Source: Qipengyuania soli
GTDB taxonomy: Bacteria; Pseudomonadota; Alphaproteobacteria; Sphingomonadales; Sphingomonadaceae
Length of the DNA stretch: 64,000 nucleotides
Direction: 5' to 3'
Assembly (NCBI RefSeq): GCF_015529805.1
Contig: NZ_CP064654.1
Span: 434,001-498,000, forward strand
Program-made: the position numbers and the translations under genes
Part shown: one piece after another, positions 53,519-63,005 of the stretch
How positions within the stretch are numbered: the stretch's first letter is position 1
Layout: every line of letters begins with the position of its first letter
The notes under the pieces: generated by a model
Told to the model about the DNA's origin: nothing
Seen by the model: the letters and a program-made list of their open reading frames with translations, nothing else
Databases searched by the model: none

Positions 53519-55102
53519 ATGACCAAGCCCAAAGTCCTCATTTCGGACAAGATGGACCCCAACGCCGCCAAGATATTCGAAGAGCGCGGCTGCGACGTCG
53601 ATGTGATCACCGGCGAAACCCCCGAACAGCTGATCGCCCGCATCGGCGAATACGACGGCCTTGCGATCCGTTCGTCGACCAAGGTGACCAAGGCGGTGCT
53701 CGACGCCGCGACCAATCTCAAGGTCATCGGGCGCGCAGGTATCGGGGTCGACAACGTCGATATCCCCGCCGCCAGCGCGCAAGGCGTCGTGGTGATGAAC
53801 ACCCCATTCGGCAACTCGATCACCACTGCCGAGCACGCCATCGCGCTGATGTTTGCACTTGCCCGCCAGATTCCGGAAGCGAACGCGCAGACGCAGGAAG
53901 GCAAGTGGCCCAAGAACGACTTCATGGGCGTCGAAGTCACCGGCAAGACGCTCGGCCTGATCGGCGCGGGTAACATCGGTTCGATCGTCGCCAGCCGCGC
54001 GCTCGGCCTCAAGATGAAGGTCGTCGCCTACGATCCCTTCCTGACCGAGGAACGCGCGATCGAAATGGGGGTCGAGAAGGCCGACCTCGAAACGCTGCTG
54101 GCCAAGGCGGATTTCATCACGCTGCACACCCCGCTGACCGACGAGACGCGCAACATCCTCAGCCGCGAAAACCTCGCCAAGACCAAGAAGGGCGTGCGCA
54201 TCATCAACTGCGCGCGTGGCGGGCTGATCGACGAGGCGGCGCTGGCCGATGCACTCGACAGCGGCCAGGTCGCGGGCGCGGCACTCGACGTGTTCCAGAC
54301 CGAGCCGGCCAAGGAATCGCCGTTGTTCGGCAAGCCCAATTTCATCTGCACCCCGCACCTGGGGGCGAGCACCAATGAAGCGCAGGTCAATGTCGCGCTG
54401 CAGGTGGCCGAGCAGATGGCCGACTACCTCGTCAACGGCGGCGTCACCAATGCGCTCAACATGCCCTCGCTGAGCGCCGAGGAAGCCCCCAAGCTCAAGC
54501 CCTACATGAAGCTGGCCGAAAACCTCGGCAGCCTCGTCGGCCAGCTGGCCCACGGGAACCTGACCAAGATTTCGATCGAGCGCGAAGGTGCTGCGGCCGA
54601 ACTGTCGGGCAAGCCGATCGAAGGTGCGGTCCTCGCCGGCCTGATGCGCCAGTATTCTGACACGGTGAACATGGTCAACGCACCCTTCCTTGCCAAGGAA
54701 CGCGGGCTCGATGTGCGTTCGGTGCGCCATGAGAAGGAAGGTGCCTACAACACCCTCATTCGCGTGACCGTCGGCACCGAAGCGGGCGACCGCTCGGTCG
54801 CCGGAACGCTGTTCGGAGCGGACGCGCCGCGCCTCGTCGAGATCTTCGGCGTCGGCATCGAAGCGGAACTCGCGGGCGATATGCTCTACATCGTCAACGA
54901 AGACGCGCCGGGCTTCATCGGTCGCATCGGTACCCTGCTGGGCGAAAACGGCATCAACATCGGCACCTTCCACCTCGGCCGTCGCCAGGCGGGCGGCGAG
55001 GCGGTGCTGCTGCTGAGCGTCGACCAGCCCATCCCGCAAGACGTGGTCAAGGCCGCTTGCGCGCTCGAGGGCGTGAAGGTGGTCATGCCGCTGGCATTCT
55101 GA
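53519..55102 (+). CDS. serA: D-3-phosphoglycerate dehydrogenase, long type
   Basis: SerA oxidises 3-phosphoglycerate to 3-phosphohydroxypyruvate, the first committed step of serine synthesis. The 527-residue protein is the long form: catalytic and NAD domain to about residue 315 (GRAGIGVDNVD, LGLIGAGNIGSIVASRAL, the INCARGGLIDE loop, HLGASTNEAQ). An intervening ASB domain and a C-terminal ACT domain (YIVNEDAPGFIGRIGTLLG) that may bind serine follow. An AAGGAAACTGAC context precedes the ATG. Confidence 0.97.
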   Translation: MTKPKVLISDKMDPNAAKIFEERGCDVDVITGETPEQLIARIGEYDGLAIRSSTKVTKAVLDAATNLKVIGRAGIGVDNVDIPAASAQGVVVMNTPFGNSITTAEHAIALMFALARQIPEANAQTQEGKWPKNDFMGVEVTGKTLGLIGAGNIGSIVASRALGLKMKVVAYDPFLTEERAIEMGVEKADLETLLAKADFITLHTPLTDETRNILSRENLAKTKKGVRIINCARGGLIDEAALADALDSGQVAGAALDVFQTEPAKESPLFGKPNFICTPHLGASTNEAQVNVALQVAEQMADYLVNGGVTNALNMPSLSAEEAPKLKPYMKLAENLGSLVGQLAHGNLTKISIEREGAAAELSGKPIEGAVLAGLMRQYSDTVNMVNAPFLAKERGLDVRSVRHEKEGAYNTLIRVTVGTEAGDRSVAGTLFGADAPRLVEIFGVGIEAELAGDMLYIVNEDAPGFIGRIGTLLGENGINIGTFHLGRRQAGGEAVLLLSVDQPIPQDVVKAACALEGVKVVMPLAF

Positions 55103-55129
55103 CCGGCATTGGGGCAGGGGGCGGCTGCT

Positions 55130-56245
55130 GTGACTGACCAAGACGACCTCCTGCCCGTCGGGCTCGAAGACGCGCTGCCTGCGCGGGCGCGAGCCATTAC
55201 CGAAGCCATGCGTGCCGTACTCGATGCGATGGACGGCCACGGGTACGACCGCGTGCGTCCTCCGCTGGTGGAATTCGAGAAGTCGCTTGCCGGGCGCATG
55301 GAAGGCGTCGCGACGCGGCGCATGATCCGCTTCACCGACCCTGAGTCCCTGCGCACCCTTGCGCTGCGCAGCGACATGACGGTGCAGGTCGGGCGCATCG
55401 CGGCGACCGTCATGGCATCGGCGCCGCGTCCGCTGCGCCTGTGCTACGCAGGCGATGTCGCCATGCTCAAGGCCGACCAGCTCGACCCGGCAAGGCAGCG
55501 GCTGCAGCTTGGCGCGGAGCTCATCGGCAGCGACAGCGTCGCGGCGGCAAGCGAGATCGTTGGTGTGGCCATCGACGCGCTGAAGGGCGCGGGCCTGGGC
55601 AACATCTCGGTCGACTTCACGCTCCCCGACCTCGTCGACACACTGGCGGAAAAGGCACTCCCGCTCGACGTCGACAAGCGCGAGGCGGTGCGCCGCGAAC
55701 TGGACACCAAGGATGCAGGCGGGCTGACTGCAGCGGGCGGCGAGGCCTATCTCCCGCTGCTCTACGCGACCGGACCCTTCGACGAGGCTATCGCCAAGCT
55801 AGCCGAAATCGACGCGGGCGGGGCGCTCGCCAGCCGCATCGCCGGCCTGCGCGATATTGCCGCGAGCATCGGCAAGCGTGCCCGCATCACGCTCGACCCG
55901 ACCGAACGCCACGGTTTCGAATATCAGAGCTGGTTCGGCTTCACGCTCTATGCTGAGGGAGCACGCGGCACGCTGGGGCGCGGCGGAACCTACACGATCC
56001 GCGGCAGCGAAGAGGCGGCGACGGGCTTCACCATCTACATGGACCCGCTTCTCGAAGCACTCGGCACGCGGGCGGATGAAGCACGCAAGACGCTTTTCCT
56101 TCCGCTCGGACATGACCGCGATGCCGCTGCCCGCCTGCGCGCCATCGGCTGGCGCACGGTAGCGGCGATCTCGGGCAGTGAAGACGCGAAAGCGCTAGGC
56201 TGCACGCATCGACTTGAAGACGGTGAAACTATCGCGCTCGGGTGA
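55130..56245 (+). CDS. hisZ: HisZ, ATP phosphoribosyltransferase regulatory subunit
   Basis: HisZ is a class II synthetase-like protein without aminoacylation activity that activates the short HisG in histidine synthesis. The 371-residue protein begins LLPVGLEDALPARARAI and has the motif-2-like MIRFTDPESLRTLALRSDMT and motif-3-like GRGGTYTIRG, plus LDPTERHGFEY. HisG itself is not in the window. GTG at 55130 has GGGGCAGGGGG upstream; an in-frame TTG seven codons earlier is less likely. Confidence 0.9.
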   Translation: MTDQDDLLPVGLEDALPARARAITEAMRAVLDAMDGHGYDRVRPPLVEFEKSLAGRMEGVATRRMIRFTDPESLRTLALRSDMTVQVGRIAATVMASAPRPLRLCYAGDVAMLKADQLDPARQRLQLGAELIGSDSVAAASEIVGVAIDALKGAGLGNISVDFTLPDLVDTLAEKALPLDVDKREAVRRELDTKDAGGLTAAGGEAYLPLLYATGPFDEAIAKLAEIDAGGALASRIAGLRDIAASIGKRARITLDPTERHGFEYQSWFGFTLYAEGARGTLGRGGTYTIRGSEEAATGFTIYMDPLLEALGTRADEARKTLFLPLGHDRDAAARLRAIGWRTVAAISGSEDAKALGCTHRLEDGETIALG

Positions 56246-56254
56246 GCCAACCGT

Positions 56255-57346
56255 TCAGTCGCCCAGGACCGCCCCGACATCGCCGATCTCGATGTCGCTC
56301 GTCATGCCCAGGTAGCGCTCGTAATACGGCTTGTGTGACGCACCGACGAGGGCGAGGACCCTTCGCCCTAGCCCGACGACCTCGCGGATGTTGGCTGCCA
56401 TGCGCAAATTGCGCGTCTCCCAGTAGGCGAGATAGGCGCGGCCAGAGTTGCCCGGCAATTTCGAGCCCGCTGCCGCGGCGAAATCGCTCGTCACAGCGGC
56501 CCGTTGGCTCTCCAGCGAATTGAGCGCACGGTACCAGTCGATCAGCGGGCCGCCGTCCGCGATCGACTTCTCCCAATGCTCATGTTCCGCGGCGCGCTCC
56601 TTGACCGCCGGATTGTCCCAGATCTTGCCCATTTCCTCGCCATAGACCTGGTTGTCGACCGGGCCCGATGCAGCTTCGCCGGTGTGGTCGTCGACCGGAA
56701 ACACCCGCTCCAGCCCGAGCCGGACGGCGAGCGGGGCCGCGATGGTGGCGTTCTCGTTGCGCGAAGCCATGCGTTTGCTCAGCAGGTCCACCAAGACTTG
56801 CGGCAGGGAGGCATCCTCGTGACGTTCGACCGGGGGCAGCCGCAGCCACTGGACCAGCGCCGAATCCGCTTCGCCCGCGGCGAGGAACAGGCCGGCGAGG
56901 CGCCTGCGGACCTCGGGCGCGCGATCCTGTGCCGGTTGCGCGAGTATCTCGGAATAGGCCTTTTCAGCCTCCGGCCCGGTCAGCCCCAGCGCCTCGCGCG
57001 CCGGTGCCGGGTCGAAGCAATAGTTCGCGGCGACCTCGGGATATGCAAATTCGTAGGTCCGCAGGTAATCGCATTGGGCGCCCGACATTGCCTCCACCGC
57101 TATTGCCTGCGGAGCCCAGGCAGCGAGCCGCGCCAGCAGGGGGTCGAAGCGTGTGCGGTTGAAATCCGCGGGCAGGTACGAAAGATGGGCGGTGCCGAGA
57201 ACCAGCACCTCGCTGCGGTCGCCGCGTTCCCTGGCTGCCTTATCGGCAATTTCGACGGGCGAAGGGTCCGGAGCCGCGAGGCAAGCTTGCGAAAACAGGG
57301 ACGCGACGATCGCAACGGCTTGAAAGGTCAGGCGGAAATGGGACAT
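56255..57346 (-). CDS. Exported DUF5694 protein, TraB/GumN-like
   Basis: This is a 363-residue protein with a signal peptide (MSHFRLTFQAVAIVA to CLAAP). The first and last motifs, VLVLGTAHLSYLP and LALVGASHKPYYERYLG, place histidines as in the TraB/PrgY/GumN family, and the whole matches the DUF5694 type. Between them are helical parts with ERHEDASLPQVLVDLLSKR. It may be a periplasmic metalloprotease-like enzyme, but no activity is shown. It converges on hisZ with only 9 bases between stops. Confidence 0.75.
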   Translation of the reverse strand: MSHFRLTFQAVAIVASLFSQACLAAPDPSPVEIADKAARERGDRSEVLVLGTAHLSYLPADFNRTRFDPLLARLAAWAPQAIAVEAMSGAQCDYLRTYEFAYPEVAANYCFDPAPAREALGLTGPEAEKAYSEILAQPAQDRAPEVRRRLAGLFLAAGEADSALVQWLRLPPVERHEDASLPQVLVDLLSKRMASRNENATIAAPLAVRLGLERVFPVDDHTGEAASGPVDNQVYGEEMGKIWDNPAVKERAAEHEHWEKSIADGGPLIDWYRALNSLESQRAAVTSDFAAAAGSKLPGNSGRAYLAYWETRNLRMAANIREVVGLGRRVLALVGASHKPYYERYLGMTSDIEIGDVGAVLGD

Positions 57347-57497
57347 CGGGGAACTCCGTGACTGTATTGCGCGAATAAGACGCCACTGCCGGTCCCTGTC
57401 AACAGCGCAGGCCTTTGCCGATCCCGAGAAAAGGCCAAATAAGTGGTGCTGGCCTCGTCGGTGGGCGGGGATCGAAAGCTTGTGGCGATGGAGTGCG

Positions 57498-58109
57498 CTA
57501 GGCGGGAGCGGCAACCCACTTCGGGTGCTTTTCCATGATCGCGGCAAACAGCTCCGACCCGTTCAGCCGGTCGAGCCATGAGCGGACACGGGGAATATCC
57601 TGCGTCGCGAACCAGCCCTTGTCGTGATGCGCGAACTGGCGGACGAAGGGGAAGGTGGCGATGTCGGCGAGGCCACGGGTGTCGCCACAAAGGTAGGCTT
57701 GGTGTCCGAGCCTTTCATCGATCTCGACGAGGTGCGCGAGGCATGCCGCACGATGGCCGAGCGGGTCCGCATCTTCGTACCGCGTGTGGTACTTGTAGCG
57801 ATCCAGGTGGTGCTTGAAGGACCCGTCATTGGCCGCGAGCAGGTCCGGATCGTCGCGTTCCAGCCAGCCTTCTGGGTCGTTCTGCCCGAGCGCCCAGCGC
57901 ATGATGTCGATACTTTCTTCGAGTACCTTGCCATCGGCGCTGACCAGGACCGGAACGGTGCCCTTGGGCGATGCTTCGAGCATCTGCGCAGGTTTGTCGC
58001 GCAGGACGACCTCGCGGTGTTCGTATCCGATGCCGCTCGCATGCAGCGCCATCCGTGCCCGCATCGCATAGGGGCAGCGGCGGAAACTGTAGAGTATCGC
58101 CTCAGCCAT
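57498..58109 (-). CDS. Glutathione S-transferase-like protein
   Basis: This is a 203-residue protein with an N-terminal thioredoxin fold having [11 protein letters not shown], so a cysteine rather than a serine or tyrosine is at the active position. The cis-Pro block [12 protein letters not shown] and the [11 protein letters not shown] block follow, then a helical C-terminal domain ([15 protein letters not shown]). This is the style of the omega/YfcG-like or glutaredoxin-2-like group. It overlaps trhO by 8 bases, so the two are co-translated. The 150-base gap downstream shows no clear element. Confidence 0.85.
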   Translation of the reverse strand: MAEAILYSFRRCPYAMRARMALHASGIGYEHREVVLRDKPAQMLEASPKGTVPVLVSADGKVLEESIDIMRWALGQNDPEGWLERDDPDLLAANDGSFKHHLDRYKYHTRYEDADPLGHRAACLAHLVEIDERLGHQAYLCGDTRGLADIATFPFVRQFAHHDKGWFATQDIPRVRSWLDRLNGSELFAAIMEKHPKWVAAPA

Positions 58110-59055
58110 CGGCCTTCTTGTCGTGCCGCGCCCCGACATGCTCCTCGCCACGCGCTGCGGCGAGGGCCTCCTGCCGCTGGCGCTCGGCATAGCGGGCGCG
58201 CTGTTCGTCGGTGCGGCTGTCTATGCAGTGGGGGCAGCTGACCCCCTCGACAAAGCTCTCCTGCGCCATGTCCTCGGGCGACAGCGGCATGCGACAGGCG
58301 CGGCACAGCGAATGGTCGCCCACGGCGAGGCCATGGCCCACGCTGACGCGCTCGTCGAAGACGAAGCACTCGCCTTCCCACATACTTTCTTCGGCGGGGA
58401 CGTGTTCGAGGTAATTCAGGATTCCGCCCTTGAGGTGGTAGACCTCGTCCAGCCCCTCCGCCCTGGCAAAAGCGGTCGATTTCTCGCAGCGAATGCCGCC
58501 GGTGCAGAACATCGCGACCTTGGGCGACTTCCCTTCCGCCTCCAGCTCCGCACGGCGGGCGCGGAACCACTCGGGAAATTCGCGGAAGCTCTTGGTCTTC
58601 GGGTCCTCGGCTCCGCGGAAAGTGCCGATCGCGACCTCGTAGTCATTGCGCGTGTCGATCACGATGGTGTCCGGGTCCGAGATCAGCGCGTTCCAGTCCT
58701 CCGGCGCGACATAGGTCCCGACCCCCGCCAGCGGATCGAGGTCCGGTTCACCCATGGTGACGATCTCCTTCTTCAGCCGCACCTTCATGCGGTGGAAGGG
58801 CTGGTGCCCGGCGCGCGATTCCTTGACCTCGATCGCTGCGCAACCGGGCAATTGGCGTATGTGAGCCAGTGCAAGCTCTATGCCATGGTCTACACCGGCT
58901 ATGGTCCCGTTGATCCCTTCGCGCGCAAGCAGCAGCGTGCCGCGCACGCCGTTTTCCTCGCACAGCGCGAGCAGTGCCGGCCTCAGCGCGGCGGGATCGT
59001 CGAACCGCGTGAACTGGTATAGCGCGGCTATCCGGAAGGGAGCATTGTCGGACAC
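58102..59055 (-). CDS. trhO: TrhO, oxygen-dependent tRNA uridine-34 hydroxylase
   Basis: TrhO (YceA) hydroxylates U34 of certain tRNAs using oxygen. The 317-residue protein shows an N-terminal ferredoxin-like domain ([28 protein letters not shown]), a rhodanese domain with the active cysteine in [13 protein letters not shown], and a C-terminal zinc-finger-like region ([10 protein letters not shown] and SCPHC). All hallmark residues are present. The C-terminal tail is Ala/Arg-rich. Confidence 0.93.
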   Translation of the reverse strand: MSDNAPFRIAALYQFTRFDDPAALRPALLALCEENGVRGTLLLAREGINGTIAGVDHGIELALAHIRQLPGCAAIEVKESRAGHQPFHRMKVRLKKEIVTMGEPDLDPLAGVGTYVAPEDWNALISDPDTIVIDTRNDYEVAIGTFRGAEDPKTKSFREFPEWFRARRAELEAEGKSPKVAMFCTGGIRCEKSTAFARAEGLDEVYHLKGGILNYLEHVPAEESMWEGECFVFDERVSVGHGLAVGDHSLCRACRMPLSPEDMAQESFVEGVSCPHCIDSRTDEQRARYAERQRQEALAAARGEEHVGARHDKKADG

Positions 59056-59088
59056 GGCGGCGCCGTTAGCACCGCCGTCGCCCTTCCG

Positions 59089-59952
59089 CTAGTTTGCGAA
59101 CCGCGCTGCCAGCCAGGCATCGACCACCGGCGTCGCAGGATAATCTGCTTCGCCCAGCCTGCGGTTGATCTCTGCATGGCCCTTGAGCCCGCGGCCGTCG
59201 AAACCCTGCACCTTCGCGCTGGTGCCCGCCTTGCGCAAGGCGGCCCCCAGCTGTCGCGACTGCTCTGTGCCGTCGCGACGCTGGACGTGGAGGATGAGAA
59301 AGTCGGGGGCATTGGGCGCGGCTGAGTGCACGGTCGGGGAAAGCGCCTTCTGCCGCTCGGGATCGGTGCCGAAGGCCTGCTTATATGTCTCGCCCATCAG
59401 GCGCGCATTCTCGTCCATCTGCGCGGGCACATCATAGGCCGCCCCGTCGAGCGGCAGGACACCGTCGATATCGCGATACGAAAGGCCGGCCTTGCGCAGG
59501 TAGGTGGGGTCGGTCCCCACCAGCGCCACGAGATGTGCGCCTGCGCTGTGGCCGACTAGGACGAGCCTTTCGGCATCATAGCCCAGCCGCTTCGCGTCGC
59601 GCTTGAGCAGCGCAACCGCATCGGCCACGTCCTGCGCCTGCTGTTCGACCGTTGCATCGGGCACGAGACGGTAGTTGACCGAGGCGACCGCATATCCGAG
59701 CCCCTGCCAGTGCGAGAGCTTGGCCGATCCCTTCATCATCGACTTGTCGCCGCGCTTCCACCCGCCGCCGTGGACGAAGACTACCAAGGGCGCGCCCCTG
59801 ACCGTGCCGGGCCAGACATCTACCTTCTGCAACCTGTCAGTTCCGTAAGCGAGTTCGGCGGGCGCGGGCGAGCGCTTGTCTGCGGCAGATGCGACTACAC
59901 TGCCGCCGATGAGGCCCAGGACCAACAGGGAAGCAATCACGGGTCTTTTCAT
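59089..59952 (-). CDS. Exported alpha/beta hydrolase
   Basis: This is a 287-residue esterase/lipase-like protein. The signal peptide is residues 1-24 (MKRPVIASLLVLGLIGG to ASA). The catalytic fold has the oxyanion HGGGWKRGDKS and the nucleophile serine in VGHSAGAHLVAL, with the family-typical later Asp and His in the C-terminal third (HVQRRDGTE and GLKGHAEI). It belongs to the hormone-sensitive lipase/BD-FAE group. The substrate is unknown. It is divergent from purA, with a 166-base gap that shows no clear motif. Confidence 0.87.
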   Translation of the reverse strand: MKRPVIASLLVLGLIGGSVVASAADKRSPAPAELAYGTDRLQKVDVWPGTVRGAPLVVFVHGGGWKRGDKSMMKGSAKLSHWQGLGYAVASVNYRLVPDATVEQQAQDVADAVALLKRDAKRLGYDAERLVLVGHSAGAHLVALVGTDPTYLRKAGLSYRDIDGVLPLDGAAYDVPAQMDENARLMGETYKQAFGTDPERQKALSPTVHSAAPNAPDFLILHVQRRDGTEQSRQLGAALRKAGTSAKVQGFDGRGLKGHAEINRRLGEADYPATPVVDAWLAARFAN

Positions 59953-60118
59953 GGCGAAATACTCACGCAAGCGGCTCGATACAGCCATGCCATTTTCGGG
60001 TATAGGAATTCCAGTCGCGGATTGTCCCGGTTTGTCGCGACAGTTCGCTTGCCCTCGCGGGCCTGAAAGCCTAGGCGCGCACGCGTTTGTGTCAGTCTGA
60101 CAGGCAGGTTTCCCGCAT

Positions 60119-61408
60119 ATGGCCAATGTTACCGTGATCGGCGCCCAGTGGGGCGATGAGGGCAAGGGCAAGATCGTAGACTGGCTCGCCAGCCGCGCCG
60201 ATGCCGTGGTCCGCTTCCAGGGCGGCCATAACGCGGGCCACACGCTGGTGGTCGGCAACACCACCTACAAGCTGTCCCTGCTGCCCTCAGGCATCGTCAC
60301 CGGCACGCTCAGCATCATCGGCAACGGCGTCGTGCTTGATCCTTGGCACCTCAAGAGCGAAATCGAAAAGCTCGAAGGGCAGGGCGTCGAAATCAACGCC
60401 GACAATTTCGCCATCGCGGACAATTGCCCGCTGATCCTCCCGATCCACCGCGATCTCGATGGTTTGCGTGAGACGGCAGCAGGATCGGGCAAGATCGGCA
60501 CCACCGGTCGCGGGATCGGCCCGGCTTACGAGGACAAGGTCGGCCGCCGCGCGATCCGGGTGTGCGACCTGGCCCATCTCGACCAGCTGGAACCGCAGCT
60601 CAACCGCCTTTGCGCCCACCACGATGCGCTGCGCGCCGGTTTCGACCAGCCGCCGGTCGACCGCGAGGCGCTGCTCGCCGAACTGCGCGAAATCGCGCCC
60701 TTCGTGCTGCAATACGCGCAGCCGGTTTGGAAGCGCCTCAAGAAGGTCCGCAAGGCCGGCGCCAAGGTCCTGTTCGAGGGGGCACAGGGCGTGCTGCTCG
60801 ACGTCGATCACGGCACCTATCCCTTTGTGACCAGTTCGAACACGGTGAGTGGCACCGCAGCTAGCGGGTCGGGCCTGGGGCCGAATTCGACCGGCTTCGT
60901 GCTCGGCATCGTGAAGGCCTATACCACCCGCGTCGGCAGCGGTCCGTTCCCGACCGAACTCGACGACGACACTGGCCAGCGCCTCGGTGAGCGCGGCCAC
61001 GAATTCGGCACCGTCACTGGGCGCAAACGTCGCTGCGGCTGGTTCGACGCCGTGCTGGTGCGCCAGAGCTGCGCCATCAGCGGCGTGACCGGCATCGCGC
61101 TGACCAAGCTCGACGTGCTCGACGGGTTCGAGAAGGTGAAGATCTGCACCGGCTATCGCCTCAATGGCAAGATCATGGACTATTTCCCTTCGCACGCCGC
61201 CGATCAGGCGAATGTGGAGCCGATCTACGAGGAAATGGACGGCTGGCAGGAAACCACTGCCGGTGCGCGTTCGTGGGCCGATCTCCCGGCGCAGGCGATC
61301 AAGTATATCCAGCGCGTGCAGGAACTGATCGAAACGCCCGTGGCGCTGGTTTCGACCAGCCCCGAGCGCGAGGACACCATCCTCGTGCGCGATCCGTTCA
61401 TGGACTGA
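60119..61408 (+). CDS. purA: Adenylosuccinate synthetase
   Basis: PurA joins IMP and aspartate with GTP to give adenylosuccinate, the first step to AMP. The 429-residue protein opens with [19 protein letters not shown], then [43 protein letters not shown], and [12 protein letters not shown]. All GTP and IMP contacts expected of the family are visible. It is in the same direction as hisZ, with the minus-strand block between them. Confidence 0.97.
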   Translation: MANVTVIGAQWGDEGKGKIVDWLASRADAVVRFQGGHNAGHTLVVGNTTYKLSLLPSGIVTGTLSIIGNGVVLDPWHLKSEIEKLEGQGVEINADNFAIADNCPLILPIHRDLDGLRETAAGSGKIGTTGRGIGPAYEDKVGRRAIRVCDLAHLDQLEPQLNRLCAHHDALRAGFDQPPVDREALLAELREIAPFVLQYAQPVWKRLKKVRKAGAKVLFEGAQGVLLDVDHGTYPFVTSSNTVSGTAASGSGLGPNSTGFVLGIVKAYTTRVGSGPFPTELDDDTGQRLGERGHEFGTVTGRKRRCGWFDAVLVRQSCAISGVTGIALTKLDVLDGFEKVKICTGYRLNGKIMDYFPSHAADQANVEPIYEEMDGWQETTAGARSWADLPAQAIKYIQRVQELIETPVALVSTSPEREDTILVRDPFMD

Positions 61409-61434
61409 GGCGAATTTCGCGATAGGATGGCGGG

Positions 61435-61947
61435 GTGAGGCATCTCGTCGCAATCCTCCTCTGTGCAATCATCGGCTGTTCGCAGCCTTTGCCGCAGGCG
61501 CGTGCCCAGCAGGCGCAAGCCGGGGAACAGGCTGAGCTGTTGCTGGTCGACAAGTCGGAGCGGACGCTGTGGGTCTATCAAGACGGAAAGCCCATCCGCA
61601 CGTACCGTTCGCTCCAGTTCGGCGATGCGCCGGTGGGTCACAAGCAGTTCCACGGTGACGAGCGCACGCCGGAGGGACGCTACACGATCGACTACGGTAA
61701 TCCGCAATCGAGCTATTACCTGTCGCTCCACATAGACTACCCCAATGCGGCGGACCGTGCCTTTGCGCAGCGGAGAGGGCGCTCGCCCGGGGGACTGATC
61801 TTCATCCACGGGCAGCCCAACGGCGTCCCGGATGGCGTTCGCATACCGGGCGACTGGACCGACGGTTGCATTGCTCTCTCCAATGCCCAGATCGCGGAGC
61901 TCTGGAGCTTGGTGCCCGACGGCACGCCGATCGAGATTAGGCCCTAG
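61435..61947 (+). CDS. L,D-transpeptidase (YkuD) family protein
   Basis: This is a 170-residue exported enzyme that cross-links peptidoglycan or attaches lipoproteins to it. The start is GTG, and the N-terminus has a signal with a lipobox-like IIGC (Cys15). The YkuD core has LLLVDKSERTLWVYQDGKPI, the IFIHGQPNG block with the His, and the catalytic cysteine in GDWTDGCIALSN. The last four bases overlap the oppositely oriented DUF6768 gene. It lies 27 bases after purA and may share its transcript. Confidence 0.88.
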   Translation: MRHLVAILLCAIIGCSQPLPQARAQQAQAGEQAELLLVDKSERTLWVYQDGKPIRTYRSLQFGDAPVGHKQFHGDERTPEGRYTIDYGNPQSSYYLSLHIDYPNAADRAFAQRRGRSPGGLIFIHGQPNGVPDGVRIPGDWTDGCIALSNAQIAELWSLVPDGTPIEIRP

Positions 61948-62318
61948 TCGCGCCCTTCTTCTAGCATCGCGACCTGAAGCTGGAGGCGCTTAACCTCGCG
62001 CAGGACGGTTAACATATTCATCCGGCTGAACAGCCAGTCCTTGAGGAAGCCGGTCGACATCACCAGCACCACTGTTCCTGTCGCCCAGAGGATCGTCTCG
62101 CGCGTGTCGGTCGCTTCGAACATCTGCCAGATGCAATAGAACATCAGCCCTGCCATCACGAAGGTCATGGCGAAGACGAACTTTGCCCAGCCGCCCAGAG
62201 GGCCACCGAGGCTGTCGCCCAGCTGCGTGAAGAGGCCGCGCGAATTGTCGAGGCTGGCGAGGAATGCCTTGTCGTCCTCGTCGAGGGCCGCGTGGATGCG
62301 TTCGTCTATGGTCGTCAT
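61944..62318 (-). CDS. DUF6768-type two-span membrane protein, possible anti-sigma partner
   Basis: This is a 124-residue protein. A soluble acidic N-terminus (MTTIDERIHAALDEDDKAFL) is followed by two membrane spans (near 47-66 and 74-92) and a C-terminal helix ending LREVKRLQLQVAMLEEGRD. It overlaps the sigma gene by 4 bases (ATGA), which suggests it may act as the membrane-bound controller of that sigma factor. The family has no proven function. The stop overlaps the L,D-transpeptidase gene by 4 bases on the opposite strand. Confidence 0.75.
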   Translation of the reverse strand: MTTIDERIHAALDEDDKAFLASLDNSRGLFTQLGDSLGGPLGGWAKFVFAMTFVMAGLMFYCIWQMFEATDTRETILWATGTVVLVMSTGFLKDWLFSRMNMLTVLREVKRLQLQVAMLEEGRD

Positions 62319-62881
62319 GTGACGTCTCCTTGGGGATTTTCGGCCAACACCTGCTTCAGTCGGCGCCGGGCGTGGAACAATCGGGTCTTGGCAGTGCCGA
62401 GCGGCACCTGTTGGACCTCTGCGATCTCGGCGAGAGTCAGCCCCTCGACGAAGAATAGTTGTGCCGCCAGGCGCTGGTTCGCCGGCAGAAGTGCGAATGC
62501 CTGGCGGATCGCGATGCCGTCGTCGGTCTGTGAAACTGACCCGGGTTCGGTCGTCATCTCGCCGGACGAGGATCGAATTGCCTGCCGGGCACGGATGCGA
62601 TCGACGCACTTCCGGTGGAGGATGCCGAAAGCCCACGGGGCGAACCGTGCCGGGTCGCGCAGCGTGCCAATTCCGCGCAGGATTGCGAGCCAGCATTCCT
62701 GCACGGCAACGCGGGCAAGTTCATCGTCGGCGAGAAGCCTTCGCGCAGTCCGGGCGAGGCGGGGCTGCCATCGCGCCGCCAAACGCTCCGCGGCAGATCT
62801 GTCGCCGGCTTGTACGAGCGTCACCAGAAGCTCATCGAATAGCCTCGCAGCATCATTGGCATGGCGACCTTGACCGATCAT
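62315..62881 (-). CDS. ECF-type RNA polymerase sigma factor
   Basis: This is a 188-residue sigma factor with regions 2 and 4. Region 2 shows ELARVAVQECWLAILRGIGT and FAPWAFGILHRKCVDRIRA. Region 4 has LPANQRLAAQLFFVEGLTLAEIA and PLGTAKTRLFHARRRLKQVL. It differs clearly from the ECF factor at 31925 in region 2. ATG at 62881 fits; the open frame before it runs under the divergent regulator. It is paired with the DUF6768 membrane protein. Confidence 0.88.
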   Translation of the reverse strand: MIGQGRHANDAARLFDELLVTLVQAGDRSAAERLAARWQPRLARTARRLLADDELARVAVQECWLAILRGIGTLRDPARFAPWAFGILHRKCVDRIRARQAIRSSSGEMTTEPGSVSQTDDGIAIRQAFALLPANQRLAAQLFFVEGLTLAEIAEVQQVPLGTAKTRLFHARRRLKQVLAENPQGDVT

Positions 62882-63005
62882 GCGCAAATAGTCGCAGGGA
62901 CCCGGCCGAAGGTTCAATCGTGTCAGCAGATTTTGCACGATTTCTTGACACGATCCGTATTTGTTCTCATCCTGTTCGCAACTTTCTGGTGAGGAGCGCG
63001 AATCG

